From Spirochaetota bacterium (GTDB lineage Bacteria; Spirochaetota; Spirochaetia; B11-G9), in the NCBI GenBank assembly GCA_003641695.1, contig QNBL01000169.1:1-6284 (forward strand): a stretch of DNA of 6,284 bases, in the 5' to 3' direction. Within the stretch, counting starts at the first letter, position 1. Each line of letters starts with the position of its first letter. Under the pieces are notes generated by a model. It saw nothing but the letters and a program-made list of their open reading frames with translations. It made no database searches and had not been told where the DNA came from. This document shows, one piece after another, positions 1 to 5,825 of the stretch. A program made the translations under genes and the position numbers.

Positions 1-264
1 ATAGTCTTTTACCCTTGTATGTGAGTCAAGTATCATTCCCGAAAGTTCATTAAAGATAATTACCGGCAGGGCATCTGAAATCTCCTCCTCGATCTGTTTT
101 TTCTCTGCAGGAAGGGGACGTTCTGTTACCGGGAGGGGATATACAATATCTATAACAAGTTTGCTTTCCGGCCACAGCACTTCTGATGCAACAGTATAAT
201 CTTCAGCAAAGAGGTAAAGCGGGCTTGAAAATAGTAAAATAAAAATCATTACTCTTCGAAACAT
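1..264 (-). CDS. Secreted protein of unknown function, N-terminal part (cut by left edge)
   Basis: Only the first 88 codons are inside the window; the frame is open to the left edge. The protein starts MFRRVMIFILLF and has a short basic n-region, a hydrophobic core and a likely signal peptidase I site after LFA (about residue 20), so it should be exported to the periplasm or envelope. No cysteine sits at the end of the signal, so it is probably not a lipoprotein. The visible mature part has a proline-rich stretch (about 43-52) and an acidic stretch (EKKQIEEEIS). I do not recognise the family. The start is well supported: AGGAG lies at 272-276, 7 nt upstream, and the ATG shares one base with the stop of the upstream TPR lipoprotein gene (TAATG). 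The two genes are therefore very likely translationally coupled and may act together in the envelope. Confidence 0.8.
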   Translation of the reverse strand, partial: MFRRVMIFILLFSSPLYLFAEDYTVASEVLWPESKLVIDIVYPLPVTERPLPAEKKQIEEEISDALPVIIFNELSGMILDSHTRVKDY

Positions 265-1322
265 TATTTTGCTCCTGAAAAAGGTTTGTCTCCGAAATAA
301 ATTCCCGCCCATTCCCACTGGCCGTGAATCTCTGGATCAGCCGGAAAATACACCCGCTTGAAGTACAGATACCATGTCCTTATTCTGTAGGACCAGCCCC
401 ATGTTTTTAAATATGCCTCTTTTGTATTTGAGTCTCTGTCCAGTTCGCCTGCATACCGGACCCGCTGTCTCATAAAAACGCTTAGTTGGGTGAGGAACTC
501 GTCGTTTGCCTTTGTCTTTTCCTGTTCCCATGATATTGCAAAGAAATTAACTCTGGACATGTACTTCGCCAGACGTCTGGCATCCCGCCTGTATATGGCA
601 CTTTTTATTGCTTTGACAAGATCGTCCAAATGAGCCATAGTCCAGTTTTTGTTTCTGTAATCATAAAAATCAATAATCGGCTTTATCTCTTTCCTTGCTT
701 CGGGATATCCCGGGACTTTGGCATCAGGGTACTTCATGAAGTTTTTATATGCCTGGATGGCTAGATCCCATTCACCAAGTTTCTCGTAGGTTTTTGCAAG
801 ATGAAAATAGACCGGTCCGGGGCTTATTGCATCCTTAAACCTGGCCAGGAGCTCTTTAAAATAGTTAACCCTGACATAGGGATCATCAACCATGTCGATG
901 AGGTTGGAAAGGCAGGTGTAATGAACCGAGGTGCCATGCACAAGAATATCAGAATAGTTTTTAAGAATCCTTTCAAAGTAGAGAACGGCAAAGGGGTGAG
1001 CTCCCCTTTTAAGGTAGTTTTGAGCTACCACCATGAGATAATAGGCATTGAAGGGATCTTCACTGTTCTGTTCCACATAGGTGGTAAGAAACAGATTGAG
1101 TTTCTCCAGTTCATCTTCTGTTTGAAGTATTTTGATAATTTCCTGTATAACAATAAAATTACTTTCCGGAGTATCGGACTGGCCCTGCAGCATCCTGGAA
1201 AGCTGGGAAAGTTCCTTTTTCTGTTCTTTTGTACCGGTAACATAATAGGGATCGTTGTAGTGACTGCAGCTTGCTGAAAAGAGCAGTACAGCAGGTAGTA
1301 TAAGCAGGAATAACCGTTTCAT
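264..1322 (-). CDS. TPR-containing lipoprotein
   Basis: The 352-residue product begins MKRLFLLILPAVLLFSASC, a lipoprotein signal with the lipidated Cys at residue 19. The lipobox (S-A-S-C) is loose, as is common in spirochaetes. It is therefore expected to be anchored in a membrane facing the periplasm or outside. Tetratricopeptide-like helix pairs are visible at about 89-122 (alanine, tyrosine and leucine pattern around NYLKRG) and 168-200 (HLAKTYEKLGEWDLAIQAY, a clear TPR). The C-terminal third (about 225-352) is rich in aromatic and basic residues, ends WEWAGIYFGDKPF, and has no TPR look; it may be a separate domain. The frame stays open to a GTG at 1442, but that start would add 40 residues before the signal peptide, so ATG 1322 was chosen. 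No Shine-Dalgarno precedes it. TPR modules usually hold protein partners; the partner here is unknown, although the coupled downstream secreted protein is a candidate. I recall similar TPR lipoproteins in treponemes but could not check. Confidence 0.88.
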   Translation of the reverse strand: MKRLFLLILPAVLLFSASCSHYNDPYYVTGTKEQKKELSQLSRMLQGQSDTPESNFIVIQEIIKILQTEDELEKLNLFLTTYVEQNSEDPFNAYYLMVVAQNYLKRGAHPFAVLYFERILKNYSDILVHGTSVHYTCLSNLIDMVDDPYVRVNYFKELLARFKDAISPGPVYFHLAKTYEKLGEWDLAIQAYKNFMKYPDAKVPGYPEARKEIKPIIDFYDYRNKNWTMAHLDDLVKAIKSAIYRRDARRLAKYMSRVNFFAISWEQEKTKANDEFLTQLSVFMRQRVRYAGELDRDSNTKEAYLKTWGWSYRIRTWYLYFKRVYFPADPEIHGQWEWAGIYFGDKPFSGAK

Positions 1323-1329
1323 CTGTTGG

Positions 1330-1358
1330 ATACTATCACAGCTGAACTCTCTAAGCAA
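1330..1358 (-). promoter_or_regulatory. Candidate sigma-70 promoter giving a leaderless transcript
   Basis: On the minus strand TTGCTT (1353-1358) is followed after exactly 17 nt by TAGTAT (1330-1335), and a TG one base before the -10 box makes it an extended -10. Only 7 nt separate the -10 box from the ATG of the TPR lipoprotein, so transcription would begin at or next to the start codon. This fits the absence of a Shine-Dalgarno there. The match is by eye; a further promoter upstream cannot be excluded. Confidence 0.5.
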
Positions 1359-1490
1359 TATGGGATGATACATCACTCGGGCAAAAGCGGAGCGGGGGGA
1401 AGAACGGCAGAAGAAGGATTCTGGTGAAAGTTGCTTCTCCACCGCAGCGAGAAACTTAAATACTCCACTTTGAACAATAGAGTGGTCAGG

Positions 1491-1853
1491 TTATAGTACA
1501 AAAGGGATAATTGCTCTTCTGTCTTTTGGGTAACCGGGAAACATTTTTATGTACCATTTCTGATAGGAAACAGCACGGGGTATCAGATTTGCCATTGTCC
1601 GGAGGGCAAAAATAAGAACGACCAGGGACCAGGTAAGAAGAGCCCAGCCTATCCATTCCATAATTTCACCGAGATAATTTGGGCAGGATACAAATCTAAA
1701 CATACCGCCTGCGGGAATCGAGTAGCCGTTCTCACCCTTTTTACGAAGATGTCTGAGAATATGATCGGAATGAATATTCAGTATGAATCCTGCAAGGAAC
1801 ATGATCAAACCGCTGATAAAAGGGATGTGTCCAAACCAATCCTCAGGATATAA
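1491..1853 (-). pseudogene. Truncated steroid 5-alpha-reductase-type membrane protein (C-terminal half)
   Basis: The reading frame encodes about 120 residues matching the C-terminal domain of the 3-oxo-5-alpha-steroid 4-dehydrogenase family (NADPH-dependent membrane reductases). Family signatures seen are NIHSDHILRHLRK, GYSIPAGGMF, CPNYLGEIMEWIGWAL and the terminal FPGYPKDRRAIIPFVL. Members are usually about 250-270 residues, so roughly the N-terminal half is missing. Family-like sequence (LYPEDWFGHIPFISG) lies before the first possible start codons (TTG 1808, ATG 1802) and runs straight up to an in-frame TAG at 1854-1856. This shows that the frame once extended further. Weak in-frame likeness may continue beyond the stop (an LKG followed by Y-R), but the divergent gene at 2020 leaves no room for a full N-terminus. 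The remnant keeps two hydrophobic segments. A short translated product of about 103-105 residues is possible but unlikely to be catalytic; a sequencing error would not explain the missing half. Fold assignment is confident; pseudogene status is an inference. Confidence 0.7.
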
Positions 1854-1887
1854 CTAAAAATGCAATCTGAACTGCCGATACGTGTCT

Positions 1888-1916
1888 GTACCCTTTAAAA
1901 AATATAAAGAGGGTAC
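1888..1916. repeat. Inverted repeat in the divergent intergenic gap
   Basis: GTACCC (1888-1893) and GGGTAC (1911-1916) are perfect inverted arms around an A/T-rich centre of 17 nt. T1894-A1910, T1895-G1909 and T1896-A1908 can extend the stem to 9 bp, leaving an 11-nt loop. No run of T follows on either strand, so it is a poor intrinsic terminator. It lies about 100 nt before thiF and could be an operator for that gene, a scar of the decayed reductase gene, or chance. Confidence 0.4.
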
Positions 1917-1935
1917 TTTCAGGCATATTGCCGCA

Positions 1936-1964
1936 TTGTAACTTTTATACATGAATCTTATCAA
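1936..1964 (+). promoter_or_regulatory. Weak candidate promoter for the thiF-thiS genes
   Basis: TTGTAA (1936-1941) and TATCAA (1959-1964) are spaced by 17 nt, each matching the sigma-70 boxes at 4 of 6 positions. Transcription would start near 1971, leaving a leader of about 50 nt before thiF. No TPP riboswitch can be recognised in this leader. The rest of the 1857-2019 gap shows no gene. Confidence 0.28.
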
Positions 1965-2019
1965 TATTCAAGGATGAAAGCTTATAGAAAACAACCGGGA
2001 AAAGTTGTACACTTGAGAT

Positions 2020-2655
2020 ATGGAGAAATACACAGAAAATGAATATATAACAATGCAGAACACGCTCCATACTGAAAAAGCAGCAGGAATTTTAAGAAAA
2101 TCTACGGTAGGAATTGCCGGACTGGGAGGACTTGGGTCCAATGCCGCTGTAGCCCTAGCCAGAGCAGGACTCGGGAAGCTTGTGCTTGTGGATTTCGATG
2201 TGGTTGAGTTTTCCAATCTGAACAGACAGGTCTATACTCTGGATGATATCGGGACATTGAAAACAGACGCTCTTGCAGGGAAAATAAGGGCGGTTAATCC
2301 TTATGTTGAGCTCGAACTGATCACCAGGAAGATAACTTCAGAAAACTGCAGTTCTTTTTTTAAAGGGGTTGATGTTGTTATTGAAGCGGTGGATGTTGCT
2401 GCTGTCAAGGGTGTAATTATAGAATCAATTCTCACTGAAATAGATGAGATTCCGGTTGTGGCAGCTTCCGGTATTGCAGGATACGGAAGGAATGATAAAA
2501 TGGCGGAAAGAAGGATAGGCCGGTTGGTCCTGATCGGAGATGAAGAGACTGAGGTTTCAGAGGGAGTTCCCCTCTTCTCACCCCGGGTTATTATGGCTGC
2601 AGGGATGCAGGCAAATGCTGCATTGGATCTGATACTTAACAGGAGGCTGAAATAG
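2020..2655 (+). CDS. thiF: ThiF family-2 sulfur-carrier adenylyltransferase
   Basis: The 211-residue product is an E1-like enzyme of the ThiF/MoeB/HesA superfamily that should use ATP to adenylate the C-terminal glycine of a ThiS-type carrier in the cytoplasm, preparing it for sulfur loading. Visible motifs are the nucleotide loop GLGGLGS (34-40), the ATP-contacting VDFDVVE (57-63), NLNRQ (66-70) with the conserved Arg69, KTDALA (81-86) with the conserved Lys81, and EAVD (122-125). The segment VVAASGIAGYG (146-156) and the ending SPRVIMAAGMQANAAL are typical of the shorter 'ThiF family 2' group. It has no CXXC zinc pairs and no obvious counterpart of the E. coli ThiF persulfide cysteine, as expected for that short group. 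ATG 2020 is the first possible start: an in-frame TGA lies at 2014-2016. Its Shine-Dalgarno is poor (GAG only 2-4 nt away). Met12 is an alternative with no better site. The stop codon directly abuts thiS, which supports the pairing. A role in thiamine synthesis is likely but not proven, since thiG and thiH are not in the window. Confidence 0.9.
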   Translation: MEKYTENEYITMQNTLHTEKAAGILRKSTVGIAGLGGLGSNAAVALARAGLGKLVLVDFDVVEFSNLNRQVYTLDDIGTLKTDALAGKIRAVNPYVELELITRKITSENCSSFFKGVDVVIEAVDVAAVKGVIIESILTEIDEIPVVAASGIAGYGRNDKMAERRIGRLVLIGDEETEVSEGVPLFSPRVIMAAGMQANAALDLILNRRLK

Positions 2656-2859
2656 ATGATAGAGATAAATAAAAAAGAATATGACTGGGAAGCGGGACTT
2701 TCCCTTTATGATATTTTCCGTATGGCTGGATATACCCTTAAAAAACCGTCGGTAATGGTCCATGTTAATGGTAATGTGGTTAAACGGGATTCATGGGACC
2801 GTTTCAAGGTAGAGGACGGCAGCCGTATAGAGCTGGTAAATCTGCTCAGGGGAGGGTGA
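2656..2859 (+). CDS. thiS: ThiS-type sulfur carrier protein
   Basis: This 67-residue protein has the size and pattern of the ubiquitin-fold ThiS/MoaD carriers: a beta start (MIEINKKEYD), a helix around SLYDIFRM, the conserved strand VMVHVNGNVVKR (33-44), a DGSRIELV segment (54-61) and a C-terminal LLRGG. The final Gly-Gly is the feature adenylated by the E1-like partner and converted to a thiocarboxylate that donates sulfur, classically to the thiazole of thiamine. The VNGN-(x)n-DGS-(x)n-GG pattern and the neighbouring ThiF favour ThiS over MoaD, but MoaD-like or other sulfur-transfer carriers cannot be ruled out. The start is decided by AGGAGG at 2641-2646, inside the end of thiF and 9 nt upstream of the ATG. 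There is no gap between the thiF stop and the thiS start, so the two are almost surely translated from one message. Confidence 0.9.
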   Translation: MIEINKKEYDWEAGLSLYDIFRMAGYTLKKPSVMVHVNGNVVKRDSWDRFKVEDGSRIELVNLLRGG

Positions 2860-2877
2860 GTATTGACATTATCACCC
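2854..2877. repeat. Inverted repeat spanning the thiS stop and the icd -35 box
   Basis: GGGTGA (2854-2859, containing the thiS stop) and TCACCC (2872-2877) are perfect inverted arms with a 12-nt loop that contains TTGACA. Downstream is CTTTCGTT, too poor in T for a strong terminator. Its place over the -35 box makes it a candidate operator or weak attenuator. A chance occurrence is quite possible. Confidence 0.35.
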
Positions 2878-2890
2878 CTTTCGTTAGACT
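2863..2890 (+). promoter_or_regulatory. Candidate sigma-70 promoter for icd
   Basis: TTGACA (2863-2868) is a perfect -35 box, followed after 16 nt by TAGACT (2885-2890), a 4-of-6 -10 box. Transcription would start near 2897, just before the icd ribosome site AAGGAG (2902-2907). The promoter fills the 53-base gap after thiS, so icd and the downstream lipoprotein and aroD genes could be transcribed independently of thiF-thiS. Confidence 0.5.
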
Positions 2891-2912
2891 CAATGCTTGA
2901 TAAGGAGAACCT

Positions 2913-4121
2913 ATGGCTGAAAAGATTATTATTACACCGGATGGTATTAATGTTCCGGATAATCCTGTAATTCCGTTTATTGAAGGTGACGGTATAGGTC
3001 CGGAGATTTGGGAGGCAGCGGTACGGGTGTTTGATCATGCCGTTAAAAAAGCCTATGCCGGAAAGAGAAAAATTGAATGGCTGGAGATTTATGCCGGAGA
3101 AAAGGGATTTAAGGTAAAAAATGAGTGGCTCCCGGAGGAAACCGTTTCCGCTTTAAAAGAGTATTCTGTTGGAATAAAAGGTCCTTTGACAACCCCTGTT
3201 GGAGGAGGAATGAGGAGCCTGAACGTTACGTTGAGAAAGAAACTTGATTTATATGTTTGCCTGAGGCCGGTAAAACATTATCCGGGAATACCTGCTCCTG
3301 TAGTCAATCCAGATGCAGTTGATATGGTTATTTTCAGAGAGAATACCGAGGATGTGTATGCCGGACTGGAGTTGCAATCCGGAAGTAAAGAGGCGGCGGA
3401 ATTAATTTCACACCTTAAAGATACTTTGGGATGGGAGATCCCCTCCGACAGCGGTGTAGGGTTAAAACCAATAGGAGAAAGAGGATCAAAAAGGCTGATA
3501 CGGGCTGCTCTGAACTATGCTGTGGAACATAAGAGGAAAATAGTTACCCTGGTTCACAAAGGAAACATCATGAAATTTACCGAGGGAGCGTTTAGAAACT
3601 GGGGATATGAACTGGCAAAAGAGGAGTTTAAAGATGTGGTTGTATTTGAACGTGAAGCTGACGGCAGTATACCTGAAGGCAGAATACTTGTGGATGATGT
3701 CATAGCAGATGCGTTCTTTGAAAAGATGCTTACCAGACCTCATGAAATTGATGTAATTGCAACCATGAACCTGAACGGGGATTATATTTCAGATGCCCTT
3801 GCAGCTCAGGTCGGAGGCATAGGTATTGCTCCCGGAGGTAACCTGAACTATACGGAAGGAACCGCAGTTTTCGAAGCTACCCACGGCACGGCCCCTACAA
3901 TAGCGGGACTCGGTAAGGCAAATCCAAGTTCCCTGATCCTTTCCGGAAAACTTATGTTTGAATATTTAGGATGGAATGAAGCCGCTGCTCTGATTGAAGA
4001 AGGAATCAAAGCTGCAATAATGAGTAAAAAGGTAACTTTTGATTTTTATAGAATGATGAAGGAATCGGAGCTTGTTTCTACAGGAGAATTTGCCGATCAG
4101 ATAATAAACAACATGAATTGA
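2913..4121 (+). CDS. icd: Isocitrate dehydrogenase, E. coli-like, probably NAD-preferring
   Basis: The 402-residue enzyme should oxidatively decarboxylate isocitrate to 2-oxoglutarate in the cytoplasm, feeding the TCA cycle and glutamate synthesis. It aligns end to end with the homodimeric E. coli-type enzyme (416 residues). Substrate residues are present: Ser102, Asn104 and Arg108 in [15 protein letters not shown], Arg118, Arg142 in [11 protein letters not shown], Tyr149, Lys216 in [12 protein letters not shown], and metal-binding Asp290 and Asp294 in NGDYISD. Ser102 corresponds to the E. coli serine phosphorylated by AceK; no kinase gene is in the window. The coenzyme loop [15 protein letters not shown] (324-338) has Thr329, Ile330 and Ala336 where the NADP enzyme of E. 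coli has Lys344, Tyr345 and Val351. Ile and Ala there are NAD-type, while Arg380 (E. coli Arg395) is kept and Tyr391 is Phe376. I therefore predict NAD preference, with some NADP use possible. The start has a strong AAGGAG 5 nt upstream. The next gene begins 15 nt after the stop. Confidence 0.95.
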   Translation: MAEKIIITPDGINVPDNPVIPFIEGDGIGPEIWEAAVRVFDHAVKKAYAGKRKIEWLEIYAGEKGFKVKNEWLPEETVSALKEYSVGIKGPLTTPVGGGMRSLNVTLRKKLDLYVCLRPVKHYPGIPAPVVNPDAVDMVIFRENTEDVYAGLELQSGSKEAAELISHLKDTLGWEIPSDSGVGLKPIGERGSKRLIRAALNYAVEHKRKIVTLVHKGNIMKFTEGAFRNWGYELAKEEFKDVVVFEREADGSIPEGRILVDDVIADAFFEKMLTRPHEIDVIATMNLNGDYISDALAAQVGGIGIAPGGNLNYTEGTAVFEATHGTAPTIAGLGKANPSSLILSGKLMFEYLGWNEAAALIEEGIKAAIMSKKVTFDFYRMMKESELVSTGEFADQIINNMN

Positions 4122-4136
4122 AAGTGAAACCATACT

Positions 4137-5825
4137 TTGCAGAGAAACAACGGATATCTTGAGAAAGCAGTCATTATCACGTTCTGTATCCTGTCTGTCT
4201 CAGGATGTACTACAGCTCCGGTTACAGTAGTTCAGCCTCCGGTTCAGGAGGCTGTTTCTGTTGAAGATACCGCCTCGAAAAATATTGAAGAGAGCAAAAC
4301 ACTTATCGAATCAGGAATGCCGGGCTCGCTCGTTCAGGCAAAGAAACTTTTGGCAGAGGCTGATTTAAACAATACAGAACAGGGAGGAGAGCTGGATTAT
4401 ATTGCATCCGCTCTTCTTTCCCTGGTATATCCCTATTACAATAACCCCTACGGAACCGGAGTTTCTTTGAAATCAAGTATATACCCGGAAATTGTTGAAA
4501 CGGTGAGGGACGGATCTGTTCCTGTAATAAATGAGGAAAATACCAGTTACTTTACCCTGATGCTTTCTTCAGCGGTAGTTTTTTATTCTTCGAAAAGTGA
4601 TGTTCACGAGAGAGCAGCGGAGATTGCCGATCAGCTTTTACGTTTCAGCCCCGGGAGTTTGTACCCTTTACTCATCAAAGCTAAAATCAGTGAAGGAGCA
4701 GGGAATTTCGATGAAAGTCTTAAAGACTACCATGCTGTTCTGGAGGGAGCAGAGGACTGTTATCCGGCATCTTTTGGAGAAGCGGCTATCTATCTAAAAC
4801 GGGGAGAATACGGTAGAGCAGTGGGTATCCTGGAGGGGTTATATTCCAGCTACCCTGCAGGAAAGGAGATCAGAGATCTTCTCATAGACAGTTACATCGG
4901 TACAGGTGAAACCGGTAAAGCAAATACACTTCTGGAGAAAGCTTTATCTGCAGAACCGGAAAATGTGGAACTTGCTCTTAAAAAAGCAAGGCTGTCTCTG
5001 GATTCCGGTCAGATTGAAAGGGCTGAAAAGTTGACCGACATATTTGAAGCGTCCCGGGGGGTGAGCGCAGAGAGCCTGGCTATTCGGGTTAAGATCCTGT
5101 CAAGTAAAGGGCGGTACCGGGAGGCTGAAGTATTGTTTGAGGATCATAAAGACCTCCTTGAAGGAAGTCCCCGGTTATCCGTTCTGTATGCACAGATTCT
5201 CATCTATACAGGAAAGTATGATGACGGCCTTGTATTCCTTGAGAAAGAATTAGCCCGGAATCCGGGGAATAGAATTCTTTCTGAAATGCTCCTGGAGATA
5301 TACATTAAAAAGGGCCGATGGCAGGATGCCCTTTCTGTTGTGTCGAAACTTCTTGATGATCATCCATCACTGAAAATTCAAAGGGAAGGTGTTGTCGTTT
5401 ATTATACCATGAAGTTATTCAGCAAAGCGATGGTCTTAAATGAGAAAATTATCAACTCAGGAGATCCGAATCTTGAAGATTATATCTATAGAACAAAACT
5501 TCTTCTTAACAAAGGGTTAAGGGATACGGCTCTCAAAGAATTGTCGGTCTGGATAGGCAAATCCGATCTCCCTCTTGAACGAAGTACTCTATACTACTAT
5601 AAAAGCCTGTGTACCGATGATCTGGAAGCCAAAAAAGGGTTTCTTCAGCAGGCTTTATTCGAAAATTTACAGAATCTTGATGCCATAACCGCCCTTGCAG
5701 ATCTATACACACAACAGGGAGAGTACCGGAAGGCGTACCGGTATTTGAAACAGGCCGTTATAATTGATCCGGGCAACAGCAGTATCCGGAAAAAACTTAA
5801 AAACGTGGAGAAAAAGATAGAATGA
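4137..5825 (+). CDS. Large TPR lipoprotein with TTG start
   Basis: The 562-residue product has a signal peptide with hydrophobic core AVIITFCILSVS and a lipobox V-S-G-C, giving a lipidated Cys24. A flexible, Pro/Val/Thr-rich linker follows (about 25-45). Most of the rest is alpha-helical repeats. TPR-like units are visible at about 174-206, 210-240, 244-276, 345-377, 379-410 and, most clearly, 513-546 (ADLYTQQGEYRKAYRYLKQA, then DPGN). It should be tethered to an envelope membrane and serve as a protein-binding scaffold; the partners are unknown and I cannot name a family. TTG 4137 is the only plausible start: an in-frame TGA lies at 4125-4127, and the first in-frame ATG would remove the signal and lipobox. 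No good Shine-Dalgarno precedes it, so translation may depend on coupling to icd, whose stop is 15 nt upstream. The stop overlaps the aroD start. Outer-membrane assembly or cell-wall-related TPR lipoproteins have similar layouts, but nothing here proves that role. Confidence 0.88.
   Translation: MQRNNGYLEKAVIITFCILSVSGCTTAPVTVVQPPVQEAVSVEDTASKNIEESKTLIESGMPGSLVQAKKLLAEADLNNTEQGGELDYIASALLSLVYPYYNNPYGTGVSLKSSIYPEIVETVRDGSVPVINEENTSYFTLMLSSAVVFYSSKSDVHERAAEIADQLLRFSPGSLYPLLIKAKISEGAGNFDESLKDYHAVLEGAEDCYPASFGEAAIYLKRGEYGRAVGILEGLYSSYPAGKEIRDLLIDSYIGTGETGKANTLLEKALSAEPENVELALKKARLSLDSGQIERAEKLTDIFEASRGVSAESLAIRVKILSSKGRYREAEVLFEDHKDLLEGSPRLSVLYAQILIYTGKYDDGLVFLEKELARNPGNRILSEMLLEIYIKKGRWQDALSVVSKLLDDHPSLKIQREGVVVYYTMKLFSKAMVLNEKIINSGDPNLEDYIYRTKLLLNKGLRDTALKELSVWIGKSDLPLERSTLYYYKSLCTDDLEAKKGFLQQALFENLQNLDAITALADLYTQQGEYRKAYRYLKQAVIIDPGNSSIRKKLKNVEKKIE

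Noticed and set aside
801..1277. 158-codon open frame on the plus strand
   Set aside because: It lies wholly antisense to the well-supported TPR lipoprotein gene, its composition reads like a reverse-complement shadow, and it has no recognisable domain.
1323..1442. N-terminal extension of the TPR lipoprotein to a GTG at 1442
   Set aside because: It would bury the lipoprotein signal peptide 40 residues inside the protein; the extension has no domain character and the start has no clear ribosome site.
1465..1485. Small inverted repeat (CCACT/AGTGG) just after the reductase remnant, as a terminator
   Set aside because: The stem is only 5 perfect base pairs on the transcribed minus strand, and no T-tract follows.
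1840..2019. TPP riboswitch upstream of thiF, prompted by a CTGAACTGCCGATA stretch at 1867-1880
   Set aside because: The second conserved core (CTGAGA) and the supporting stems are absent, so the likeness appears to be chance.
3486..3743. 85-codon open frame on the minus strand
   Set aside because: It is antisense to icd over strongly conserved catalytic motifs and has no features of its own.
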